From CADEDH01 sp965263455 (GTDB lineage: Bacteria; Actinomycetota; Acidimicrobiia; Acidimicrobiales; SZUA-35), in contig CBDHHN010000004.1 in the NCBI GenBank assembly GCA_965263455.1, positions 3,224,001 to 3,288,000 on the forward strand: DNA of 64,000 nt, given 5' to 3'. The position numbers were made by a program, and so were the translations under genes. Positions 42,022 through 50,325 of the stretch are shown here, one piece after another. The notes beneath the pieces were generated by a model. That model was not told the DNA's origin and did no database searches. It saw only the letters and a program-made list of their open reading frames with translations. How positions within the stretch are numbered: the first letter of the stretch is position 1; the number at the start of each line of letters is the position of its first letter.

Positions 42022-43119
42022 TCAGGACCGGGGCAGCGACACCGTGATCGGCTGGTTGACGCCCTGGCGGGCGGCGAAGTTGGCCAGGCGATGGATCAGG
42101 GTCTCGGTCAGTTCCGTGCCCGATTGGACCAGCAGACCACCCGTCGTCGTCAGGATGTCCTGTTCGGCCACCATTCCCGGGTGGAGCTGGGAGACCGTGA
42201 ACTCACGGGTGTCGATCTGGTCGACGATCCCGGCCCAGGAACCGATGGCGTCGAGGATCTCGGACGGGTAGGTGCCGTCCAACGCGTGGAGGGCGCCCGT
42301 CGGCCGGGTCCCGTCGTGACAGAGGCGGTCGAACTCGGCGATGGTGCGGACGATGGTGGCGCTGTCCACCGCGCCGCTGGGCTGGTGGGCGGCGCCGATG
42401 ATGGCGGCCACCCCGTCCAGTCGGGGTATACGACCGACGAGGCGGGCGCTGGTGGCGTAGGCCGCTTCGAACATCTCGGCCTCGCCCTCGTCCAGGCGAC
42501 CGCCGGCCAGGTGGCGGTTCACGGTCTCGGCCGGGATGGCGATCCAGCCCAGACGTAGCAGCAGGCCGGCCAGCGCCACCTCCCACCGCCGACCGACCCG
42601 CAGCGTGGTCGAGACGTGACGACACAGGGCCTCGATGCGCCGAGCCCGGGAGAACACCTCCGGGGAGGCGATCTCGAGGGCTTCGATCAGGGCCTTGGCC
42701 GCCCCGCTCAGGGTCTGCTCAAGCAGCACCCGCTCGCTACGCACCAGTTCCCACTGCCGGATGGCGTCGGCCATGGCCACGGTCAGCATCTCCGGGCCGC
42801 AGGGCTTGGTCAGGAAGCGGAAGATGCCACCGTCGTTGACGGCGGCGATGGCGTCGCCCATGTCGCTGTAGCCGGTGAGCAACATCCGGGTCGAGTCCGG
42901 GCTCACGGATCGCACCTCGGCCAGGAACTGGGCGCCGTTCATGGACGGCATGCGCATGTCCGACAACACGACGGCGCAGTCGGGGTGGGCCGTCAGCAGC
43001 TCCAGGCCCTCGGCTCCCCCGGTGGCGGTGCGTACGGCGTGGTCCAGGCCGAGCTGCAGCTCGAGGCCGGAGAGGACCTTGGGCTCGTCGTCGACGCAGA
43101 GGATCCAGTGCCCGGTCAC
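42022..43119 (-). CDS. Response regulator with degenerate HD-GYP domain
   Basis: 365 residues. The receiver domain has phosphoacceptor D in VVLSDMRMPSMNG and Lys in FRFLTKPCGPEM. The C-terminal half has the HD-GYP fold pattern, but catalytic motifs are lost: HDIGKIAIP reads LLRLGWIAIPAETV, and the HHE...GYP region reads GAAHQPSGAVDS. It should not hydrolyse cyclic-di-GMP and may act by binding. GTG 43119 gives a GTGA overlap with the preceding gene; GTG 43125 is possible. Last gene of a three-gene operon. Confidence 0.8.
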   Translation of the reverse strand: MTGHWILCVDDEPKVLSGLELQLGLDHAVRTATGGAEGLELLTAHPDCAVVLSDMRMPSMNGAQFLAEVRSVSPDSTRMLLTGYSDMGDAIAAVNDGGIFRFLTKPCGPEMLTVAMADAIRQWELVRSERVLLEQTLSGAAKALIEALEIASPEVFSRARRIEALCRHVSTTLRVGRRWEVALAGLLLRLGWIAIPAETVNRHLAGGRLDEGEAEMFEAAYATSARLVGRIPRLDGVAAIIGAAHQPSGAVDSATIVRTIAEFDRLCHDGTRPTGALHALDGTYPSEILDAIGSWAGIVDQIDTREFTVSQLHPGMVAEQDILTTTGGLLVQSGTELTETLIHRLANFAARQGVNQPITVSLPRS

Positions 43120-44258
43120 GCCCACCCCTTCCGATCGGCCACGATCACCAGCTCCTGGGCCCGGATCAGCAGCTCAGGGTCGGGCGGTGGGGCTTCGGCC
43201 TCGGGTTCGAGCGTGAGCTGGGAGGCGGTGATGGCCTCGATCATGCGCCAGGCGTCGGGCCCGACCGTGGCGACGTGGGGGTCGTGATGGTGGCGGGCGA
43301 CCTGCACCACGAGCGGATCGGCGTTCCACAACTCGAGGAGGGCGGCCCCGATCTCGGCATGGCTGGCACCGAAGACCCGTCGCTCCGCCTCGGCTTGAGG
43401 CTCGCCGTCGTCACCCAGGGACTCCAGCAGCTCCCGGTAGGGCTCGGCGAACTGGGACAACAGGACCAGCTCCCCGATGTCGTGGAGCAGTCCCGCCAGG
43501 GCGGCGTGGGGATAGCCGGGATAGAGCAGGCGACGACACAGGTCGGCGATGCGGGTCGAGTGGGCGTTCAGCCGGTGGACCAGGTGTTTGACCTCGGGCG
43601 AGGTCCAGCGGGCCACCTCGGCGTTGAGCACGATGCCGCCGACGGTGTCGGTGCCGAGCCGGACGACGGCGTCCCGCACGTTCTCCACCGGGGTCCGGAA
43701 GCCGTAGAAGGCGAAGTTGGCCGTCTTGACCACGGTGGCGGCGATGGCCAGGTCGCTCTCGATCAGGCCGGCCAGCGAGTCGGCGTCGGCGCCCCGGTCG
43801 ATCGCCTCCTGGAGCCGGAGGTGGAGATCCGGTTGGGTCGGGAGCCGTTCTAGGGCCGCTACCACGTCGCGTACCGAGCCCGCTCCGAGACCGAGGGTGG
43901 CTTGGTGGACCCGGTCGATGATGTCGAACAGATGCTCCGGGGCGCAGGGCTTGGACACGAACTCGTGGGTCAGGGGCATGGCCCGCTCGGCCAGATCGGG
44001 CTCGACCTCGCCCGACAGGATGACTCGCACCACGTCGGGATGACGGGCCTTGGTCCGCTCCAGGACGTCGGCCCCGTTCAGGCCCGGCATCTTCATGTCG
44101 GTGACGATCACGTCGTACCGCTTGGCGTCGAGCAGGGCCAGGGCCTCCTCGCCCGAGTTGGCGAAGTCGGCCGTCAGTTCGTGGTCGGCGAACAGCAGGG
44201 CGTTCTCGATGCCGGTGAGGATGCGGGCCTCGTCGTCGACGAACAGGACTCGGATCAC
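43116..44258 (-). CDS. Response regulator with HDOD domain
   Basis: 380 residues. The N-terminal receiver domain has D in VIVTDMKMPGLNG and the lysine in HEFVSKPCAPEHL. The C-terminal HDOD domain includes LPTQPDLHLRLQEAI, AATVVKTANFAFYGFRTPVE and LLHDIGELVLLSQF with the HD pair kept. HDOD proteins usually transmit signals in motility, virulence or second-messenger control. GTG 44258 overlaps the kinase stop as GTGA. Middle gene of the operon. Confidence 0.9.
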   Translation of the reverse strand: MIRVLFVDDEARILTGIENALLFADHELTADFANSGEEALALLDAKRYDVIVTDMKMPGLNGADVLERTKARHPDVVRVILSGEVEPDLAERAMPLTHEFVSKPCAPEHLFDIIDRVHQATLGLGAGSVRDVVAALERLPTQPDLHLRLQEAIDRGADADSLAGLIESDLAIAATVVKTANFAFYGFRTPVENVRDAVVRLGTDTVGGIVLNAEVARWTSPEVKHLVHRLNAHSTRIADLCRRLLYPGYPHAALAGLLHDIGELVLLSQFAEPYRELLESLGDDGEPQAEAERRVFGASHAEIGAALLELWNADPLVVQVARHHHDPHVATVGPDAWRMIEAITASQLTLEPEAEAPPPDPELLIRAQELVIVADRKGWA

Positions 44259-45754
44259 GGTGCTCCCTCCGGGGTCGCTGGTTGGTGCACGGGCAGGGTG
44301 ACCGTGAACGTGGTCCCCGAGCCCGGTGTCGAGGCGACGTCGATCGAGCCGTGGTGTTCCCGGACCACCACCTGGTGGACGATGGCCAGCCCCTGGCCGG
44401 TGCCCCGGCCGACGTCCTTGGTGGTGAAGAAGTGGTCGAAGACCTTCTCCAGGTTCTCGGGGGCGATCCCGCAACCGTCATCGGTCACCGCCACCCGGAC
44501 CGCCCGACCGTCGTCGACGGTCGACGAGGAGACGGCGATGGTGCCCCGGGCATCGCCGTGCCGGTCGGCGATGGCGTGGGTGGCGTTGACGATCAGGTTC
44601 AGCCACACCTGGTTGAGTGAACCCAGACGGCCCTCGACGGGCGGGAGATCGGGGTCGAGCTCGGTCACCAGGTCGGCCGAGTACTTCCACTCGTTGCGGC
44701 AGATGGTGGCGGTGGTCGTGATCGAGTCGTTGACGTCGACCGCCCCCGGATGTTCGGTGCCGGGGTGGGAGAACCGCTTCATGGCGGTGACGATGCGCGA
44801 CACGTTCTCCACTCCGGCCAGGGCGTCGGCCGCCGCCGTCGGCGCCCGTTCGCTCAACAACGGCAGCCGGGCTCGCTCGATGGCGACCCGCAGCGCCTCC
44901 CGGTCGGAGCTGGTCGCCCCGTCCTCGGCGGCCCGCTCCGCCGCTTCGGCCACGCCCAGCAGCCGTCCCACCGCCAGCTGCAGAAAGTGGGTGTTGTCGC
45001 CGATGTACTGCATCGGGGTGTTGATCTCGTGGGCGATGCCGGCTGCCAACTGGCCCACCGACTCCAGCTTCTGGGCCCGGACCAACTCGGTGTGGGCCGA
45101 CTGCAGCTCGATCTGGCGCTCCTCGGCCAGTCGTTGGGCCGAGACCGAGAAGTTCCACTCGACGATCAGGACCACCACCAGCCCGATCACGAACAGGGCG
45201 TGGATGATGCCCCACAGGATCGGATTCTCGATGGCGGCGTCGTGGTTGTAGACCGTCTCGGGAGCCACGGTGCCGATGACGGCGTGGTGGAACACGACGA
45301 AGGCGATGGAGAGGGCGAAGGGCCGCCAGTTCTGGTAGAGGGCGATGAGGGGCAGGATCACGAAGAACAGGAAGTGCGACTCGATGAGCCCGTCGGTGAA
45401 GTGCACCAGAAGCGACGAGGCCGTCATCAGGGCGGCCGCCGCCGACAGGGCCGCCACCTCCCGCCCGGACGAGACCGCGGCCAGGGTCAGGAACAGGCCC
45501 ATCGGTACCAGTTCCAACAGGACGTGGCCGATGGGTTCGCCCTTGGCCAGACCGATGGGGACGAGGGCGAGGAGTAGACCGACGGCCACCGAGAGGGCGG
45601 CCCGGTGACGAAGGGCGAAGGCGTCGTCGTCGAGGCGCCAATCGAGTGGCAGGTACCGGGCCCAGCGCCGGACGGTGTCCTCGGATCGCGGTGGGGTCGG
45701 GGTCGGGCCCGTGGGTCCATGGCCGAGCGCCACTGCACGGGTTGACGTCGCCAT
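44255..45754 (-). CDS. Membrane sensor histidine kinase
   Basis: 499 residues. The N-terminal half has six hydrophobic spans (RAALSVAVGLLLALVPIGLA, SHFLFFVILPLIALYQ, LWGIIHALFVIGLVVVLIVE and others). There is no periplasmic domain of note, so the sensor is probably in the membrane. The C-terminal kinase core has AAGIAHEINTPMQYIGDN, NLIVNATHAIADRHG, TDDGCGIAPENLEKVFDHFF and GTGQGLAIVHQVV. ATG 45754 is chosen over GTG 45757 because GGGAGGAG is better spaced. First gene of the operon with two response regulators. Confidence 0.9.
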   Translation of the reverse strand: MATSTRAVALGHGPTGPTPTPPRSEDTVRRWARYLPLDWRLDDDAFALRHRAALSVAVGLLLALVPIGLAKGEPIGHVLLELVPMGLFLTLAAVSSGREVAALSAAAALMTASSLLVHFTDGLIESHFLFFVILPLIALYQNWRPFALSIAFVVFHHAVIGTVAPETVYNHDAAIENPILWGIIHALFVIGLVVVLIVEWNFSVSAQRLAEERQIELQSAHTELVRAQKLESVGQLAAGIAHEINTPMQYIGDNTHFLQLAVGRLLGVAEAAERAAEDGATSSDREALRVAIERARLPLLSERAPTAAADALAGVENVSRIVTAMKRFSHPGTEHPGAVDVNDSITTTATICRNEWKYSADLVTELDPDLPPVEGRLGSLNQVWLNLIVNATHAIADRHGDARGTIAVSSSTVDDGRAVRVAVTDDGCGIAPENLEKVFDHFFTTKDVGRGTGQGLAIVHQVVVREHHGSIDVASTPGSGTTFTVTLPVHQPATPEGAP

Positions 45755-45921
45755 CACACTCCTCCCGGTTCCGACGCGGTTCTCCGGCCCGATCTGCGCG
45801 CCCCGAGCCGCTCGACGCGACGTCGAGTGGCCGTGCCGGGGGGCTGGAGTTCTGATCGGCGGCCTGCGGCGGTGGCGGAGGGCGCTCGCGTTTTGAACCG
45901 GGGGAGCGGCTGGTCGCGGCC

Positions 45922-46767
45922 CTAGCGGCAGCGGTTGGTGATGGTTCCGACGCCGTCGATGGTGGTCGCGATCTCGTCGCCGGGGGCGAGGAAGGTGCCG
46001 CTGGCCGCGCCCACCCCGTCAGGGGTGCCGGTGAAGATCAGGTCGCCGGGGCCCAGGGTGACGATGGACGAGAGGTAGGCGATGAGGGCCGGTACGTCGA
46101 AGATGAGGTTGGCCGTGGTGCTGTGCTGGCGTTGCTCGCCGTTGACCGCACACCGGATCGGCAGGTCGTCGCGGTCGGCCAGCAGATCGGTCGAGACGAC
46201 CACGGGCCCGATGGGGCCGTAGGTGTCGCGGGATTTGCCGAGATCGAAGTGGGGCGGCTTGGCCGCGAACTGCAGGGCCCGATCGGAGATGTCCTGGCCC
46301 ACGGTGACTCCGGCCACCCGGTCCCAGGCCTCGTCCGCCGGGATGTCGCGTCCCCCCGACCCCATCACCACCACCAGCTCGGCCTCGTAGTCGGCCGTTG
46401 CACTTCGCAACTCGATGTCGGCCGTCGGCCCGGCGATGCAGCTCGGGAACTTGGTGAACACCAAGGGCACCTCGGGCACCTCCATGTTGGATTCGGCCAC
46501 GTGGTCCCGGTAGTTCAGGCCGATCCCGAACGAGTTGCGGGGCCGAGGCACCGGCGGACCCAGCTCCACCTCGTCCAGGCGGCCGGTCGGCGGGGCGGGG
46601 TCGCCGTCGGCGAGGGTGGCGCCGAGCCGGTGGAGCTGGTCGGCGTGGGCGATGGCGACCATCGGGTCGGGCCCCAGCTCGCCCTCGGACAAGGTCTCCA
46701 GGTCGTGGTAGTGGTCGCCCTGGACGAGGGCGGCCCGGTCGGCCACCAGGGCCAGTCGGAAGGTCAT
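45922..46767 (-). CDS. Fumarylacetoacetate hydrolase (FAH) family protein
   Basis: 281 residues. FAH-fold signatures are NSFGIGLNYRDHVAES, VPLVFTKFPSCIAGPTADIE, metal ligands in DYEAELVVVMGSGGR and VTVGQDISDRALQFA, LGKSRDTYGPIGPVVV and LGPGDLIFTGTPDGVGAA. Members hydrolyse or decarboxylate 2-keto acids in aromatic degradation. It starts at ATG 46767, overlapping the hydroxybenzoate hydroxylase stop as ATGA, so it probably acts in the same pathway downstream of ring cleavage (inference). Confidence 0.9.
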   Translation of the reverse strand: MTFRLALVADRAALVQGDHYHDLETLSEGELGPDPMVAIAHADQLHRLGATLADGDPAPPTGRLDEVELGPPVPRPRNSFGIGLNYRDHVAESNMEVPEVPLVFTKFPSCIAGPTADIELRSATADYEAELVVVMGSGGRDIPADEAWDRVAGVTVGQDISDRALQFAAKPPHFDLGKSRDTYGPIGPVVVSTDLLADRDDLPIRCAVNGEQRQHSTTANLIFDVPALIAYLSSIVTLGPGDLIFTGTPDGVGAASGTFLAPGDEIATTIDGVGTITNRCR

Positions 46768-47981
46768 GGTTCGACTCCTTGTCGGTCCGGTCGGTCGTCG
46801 CGGTCGGAAGGGGGGCCCAGGCTCAGGCCCACGTACTGCTCGGCGAAGGCGGTTTGAGCCGCGACCGAGGCTGCCAGCTGATCGAGTTCCCTCTCCTGGA
46901 GTCGCTGGTCGAAGTCGGTCATGTGGGGGAAGCGGTGGAGCAGGGTGGTGAGCCACCAGCTGAAGCGGACGGCCCCCCACACCCGGTGCAGGGCCCGATC
47001 GGAGTAGGCGTCGAGCCCGGCCATCGACCCGGTCCGGTGGTGGTCGATGAGGGCCCGGGCCAGGAGGTCGACGTCGGCGATGGCCAGGTTGAGGCCCTTG
47101 GCCCCCGTGGGGGGAACGATGTGGGCGGCGTCGCCGGCCAGGAACAACCGGCCGTACGACAGCGGCTCGGCCACGAAACTGCGGAGCGGGGCGATCGACT
47201 TCTCCACGCTGGGCCCGGTGACGACGTCGGCGGCCACCTCCGGCGGCAGGCGGGCCGTCAGCTCCGACCAGAAGCGGTCGTCGGGCCAGTCGGCCACCGT
47301 GTCCTCGATCGGGCACTGCACGTAGTAGCGGCTGAGCATCGGGTTACGGGTGCTGCACAACCCGAAGCCCCGCTCGTGATTGGTGTAGACGAGGTGGGGC
47401 AGGGGCGGGGTCTCGGACAGGATGCCCAACCAGCCGAAGGGGTAGACCCGCTCGTACTCGGTGCGGACCGAGGCCGGGATGGCGGCCCGTGACACGCCAT
47501 GGAACCCGTCGCAGCCGGCGATGTGGTCGCAGTCGATGCGTTCCCGCACACCGTTGTGGGTGAAGCTGACCTGAGGGCGGGTGGTGACGTCGTGGAGGGC
47601 GATGTCGGACACCTCGAACCGGAGGTCGGTCCCGGCGGCGTCGGCCGCGGCGTAGAGGTCGTGCTGGAGCTCGGTCTGGCCGTAGGCGGTCAGGCGCCGA
47701 CCGGTCAGTTCGGCGATGGGGACCTCCAGCAGATGACGACCGCCCCACGCCAGGTTCACCCGGTCGTGGGCGGCCCCCTCGGCGTCGAGACGATGGCCGA
47801 GGCCGGCCGCCCTCAGGATCTCGACCGAGTGCCATTCGAGGACCCCGGCCCGGACGCGGTCCAGCACGTGGGCTCGGGTCTGGCGTTCCAGGATGACGCA
47901 CCCCACACCGGCCCGGGCCAGCAGGTGGCCGAGCAGGGACCCGGCAGGGCCGGCCCCCACGATCACCACGTCGGTCCGCAT
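46764..47981 (-). CDS. pobA: 4-hydroxybenzoate 3-monooxygenase
   Basis: A 405-residue FAD monooxygenase of the PobA type, converting 4-hydroxybenzoate to protocatechuate with NAD(P)H and O2. The FAD motif is IVGAGPAGSLLGHLLARAG, then RVRAGVLEWHSVEILRAAGL, YGQTELQHDLYAAAD, and GRLFLAGDAAHIVPPTGAKG. The length is that of the family. Longer in-frame readings upstream are not protein-like, so ATG 47981 is used. No protocatechuate dioxygenase lies in this window. Confidence 0.9.
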   Translation of the reverse strand: MRTDVVIVGAGPAGSLLGHLLARAGVGCVILERQTRAHVLDRVRAGVLEWHSVEILRAAGLGHRLDAEGAAHDRVNLAWGGRHLLEVPIAELTGRRLTAYGQTELQHDLYAAADAAGTDLRFEVSDIALHDVTTRPQVSFTHNGVRERIDCDHIAGCDGFHGVSRAAIPASVRTEYERVYPFGWLGILSETPPLPHLVYTNHERGFGLCSTRNPMLSRYYVQCPIEDTVADWPDDRFWSELTARLPPEVAADVVTGPSVEKSIAPLRSFVAEPLSYGRLFLAGDAAHIVPPTGAKGLNLAIADVDLLARALIDHHRTGSMAGLDAYSDRALHRVWGAVRFSWWLTTLLHRFPHMTDFDQRLQERELDQLAASVAAQTAFAEQYVGLSLGPPSDRDDRPDRQGVEP

Positions 47982-48016
47982 GCCGGGTCCGCCCTTCGTT
48001 CCGCTCGAACCGGTGC

Positions 48017-49315
48017 TCAGTGGTCGGCGGCCTCGAGTTCCAGGACCTCGGCGAACTTCTGACGGGCGGCATCTCGCACCGCGGGTAGGTGGCCGGTGGG
48101 CCACAAGCCGTCGACCGCCTTGTGCTCCCGAAGGACCTGGCGGGCGACCGTGACCTTGTGGACCTCGGTCGGGCCGTCGGCCAGGGCCATGACCTCCGAG
48201 GCGATCAGCATGCGGCTGAACGGCATCTCGTTGGAGACCCCGAGGGCGCCGTGGAGGTGCATCGCCCGCAGCACGACATCGTGGTACACCTTCGGCATCG
48301 CCACCTTCACCGCGGCGATGTCCTTGCGGACCTTGCGGTAGTCGTTGTAGCGGTCGATCTTCCACGCCGTTCGCACCACCAGCAGCTTGAACTGCTCGAT
48401 CTCGATCCACGAGTCGGCGATCTGTTCCTGCACCACGCCCAGTGAGGCCAGTGGTCCGTTGCGGGTCTGGCGGGACAGGGCCCGCTCGCACATCATGTCG
48501 AACGCCTTCTCCAGCTGGGCGATGGTGCGCATGGCGTGATGGATGCGACCCCCGCCGAGGCGGGTCTGGGCGATGGCGAAGGCCGCCCCCTCGCCCCCGA
48601 GCAGGTTGTCGTCGGTGAGACGGACGTCCTCGTAGCGCATGTAGCCGTGCGAACCTTCACCCTCGGGCTCGTCGCCGGTCCCGACGTTGCGGACGATGGT
48701 GACGCCGGGGGTCTCGGCCGGGACGATGAACATCGACATGCCCTCGTAGGCACTCACGTCGGGGTTGGTCACGGCCATGACGATGAAGAAGCTGGCGTAG
48801 CGGGCGTTGGACGAGTACCACTTCTCCCCGTTGAGGACCCACTCGTCGCCGTCCTTCTCGGCCCGGGTGGTGAACAGCGTCGGGTCGGCCCCGGCGTGGG
48901 GCTCGGTCATCGAGTAGCAGGAGCTGATCTCGCCGTCGAGCAGCGGCTGGAGGAACCGGTCCTTCTGGTTCTGGGTGCCGTAGTGGGCCAGGATCTCGGC
49001 GTTGCCGCTGTCGGGTGCCTGGCAGCCGAAGACCGAGGGGGCGAACCTGGACCGGCCGAGGATCTGGTTCATCAGGGCCAGCTTGAGCTGGCCGAAACCC
49101 GGGCCGCCCAGATCGGGACCGAGGTGACAGGCCCACAGGCCCCGCTCCTTGACCTGCGCCTGCAGCGGCCGCATCAGGGCCAGCATCCGCTCGTCGGACT
49201 TGTCATAGGGCGTGCCGCAGACGTGATCGAGGGGTTCGACCTCCTCCTTGACGAAGGCGTCCATCCAGTCCAGGTGCTCCTGGAACTCCGGTTCGGTCTC
49301 GAAATCCCAGGCCAT
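48017..49315 (-). CDS. Acyl-CoA dehydrogenase
   Basis: 432 residues, resembling the ACAD10/11-type bacterial group. Signatures are LGPDLGGPGFGQLKLALMNQ, SCYSMTEPHAGADPTLFTTR, VLNGEKWYSSNARYASFFIV, RIHHAMRTIAQLEKAFD and MALADGPTEVHKVTVARQVL. It oxidises an acyl-CoA at C2-C3 using FAD. It is separated from pobA by 35 bp on the same strand and may be in its operon. ATG 49315 is used because the upstream frame is Arg/Gly-rich. Confidence 0.92.
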   Translation of the reverse strand: MAWDFETEPEFQEHLDWMDAFVKEEVEPLDHVCGTPYDKSDERMLALMRPLQAQVKERGLWACHLGPDLGGPGFGQLKLALMNQILGRSRFAPSVFGCQAPDSGNAEILAHYGTQNQKDRFLQPLLDGEISSCYSMTEPHAGADPTLFTTRAEKDGDEWVLNGEKWYSSNARYASFFIVMAVTNPDVSAYEGMSMFIVPAETPGVTIVRNVGTGDEPEGEGSHGYMRYEDVRLTDDNLLGGEGAAFAIAQTRLGGGRIHHAMRTIAQLEKAFDMMCERALSRQTRNGPLASLGVVQEQIADSWIEIEQFKLLVVRTAWKIDRYNDYRKVRKDIAAVKVAMPKVYHDVVLRAMHLHGALGVSNEMPFSRMLIASEVMALADGPTEVHKVTVARQVLREHKAVDGLWPTGHLPAVRDAARQKFAEVLELEAADH

Positions 49316-49428
49316 GATCAGAACTCCCTCGGTCGAAACTGCGGGCCCCGGTGTGGGCCGGGGGCCGACGGTGGGTGACGGGCGCCACGATCGTAGGGCA
49401 GCGACCCGATCGGGCGCCCGTCCACGCG

Positions 49429-50235
49429 TCAGCCGGGGGCCACCGCGGTGACCACGGCGTTGGCAAAGGGGAGCTCCAGCCGTCCCCCGTCGACCAGGAA
49501 CCGGTCGAGGCGCCCGGTCAGGTCGGCGACCAGCCTGTCCCGGGTCTCGCCCGTCACCCGATCGGCCAGCGGGGTCGATCCGAGCTCGACGTCGACGAAG
49601 GCGGCCGGTGAGGCGAACTGCGCCGTCATCACCTCGGTCCGGCGATCGGTCACCGTCAGCCCTGCCGCCTCGACCTCGTCCCCCAGGGCCACGGGATCGC
49701 CGCAGCTCCAGTAGGCGTCGAGCAGGGACCGGGCCTCGGGACCGACGTGGTCGGCGGCGGCGTCCATGAACGGTGCGTAGCCGGGTTGGGCGTGCAGGGC
49801 GGCCGGGACCACCACAGCCACCCGGCCTCCGGGCCGGACCACCCGGCCCAGCTCGGTCCAGGCCGCCGGTCGGTCGGGGAAGAACATGGCCGCCATCTGA
49901 CAGGTGGCGACGTCGTAGGTGTCGTCGTCGAAGGGGAGCTCGGCCGCGTCGCCCTGGCGCCAATCGAGCTCGGGGGCGAGGCGTTCGGCCACGGACAACA
50001 TCGTGGCGTTGAGGTCGACGCCCGTGACCGACACCTGGCCACCCCAGCGGGCGGCGGCGGTGCGGGTCACGATGCCGGTGCCGCAGGCCACGTCGACCAG
50101 TCGGTCACCCGGAGCGGGGTCGACGGCGGCCAGGGTGACCTCGGCGCACGGGGCGAAGAGGGCGGGGACGAAGTCGGCCTCGTACCGCTCGGCGGTGGCC
50201 AGATCGAGTTGGAACGTTTCCTGATCGGTGCTCAT
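49429..50235 (-). CDS. Class I SAM-dependent methyltransferase
   Basis: 268 residues, UbiE/Methyltransf_11 type. Motif I is RLVDVACGTGIVTRTAAARW, acidic end of beta-2 VTGVDLNATMLSVAERLAP, motif III WRQGDAAELPFDDDTYDVAT, and LGRVVRPGGRVAVVVPAAL. The substrate is unknown. ATG 50235 has TACGTT 6 nt upstream, a leaderless arrangement, and is preferred over an in-frame extension to 50271. It lies 113 bp upstream of the acyl-CoA dehydrogenase. Confidence 0.87.
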   Translation of the reverse strand: MSTDQETFQLDLATAERYEADFVPALFAPCAEVTLAAVDPAPGDRLVDVACGTGIVTRTAAARWGGQVSVTGVDLNATMLSVAERLAPELDWRQGDAAELPFDDDTYDVATCQMAAMFFPDRPAAWTELGRVVRPGGRVAVVVPAALHAQPGYAPFMDAAADHVGPEARSLLDAYWSCGDPVALGDEVEAAGLTVTDRRTEVMTAQFASPAAFVDVELGSTPLADRVTGETRDRLVADLTGRLDRFLVDGGRLELPFANAVVTAVAPG

Positions 50236-50241
50236 GGCCGG

Positions 50242-50247
50242 AACGTA
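50242..50247 (-). promoter_or_regulatory. -10 box TACGTT of leaderless methyltransferase gene
   Basis: On the minus strand, TACGTT is 6 nt before ATG 50235, the same geometry as the plus-strand leaderless genes. Confidence 0.5.
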
Positions 50248-50325
50248 CGACGGGCACCCTCCGGGCCGCATCGCCCGTACGAGCCATCGGTCGTGCGGGG
50301 CGCCCCCGTCGCCGGCCGAACGTGG

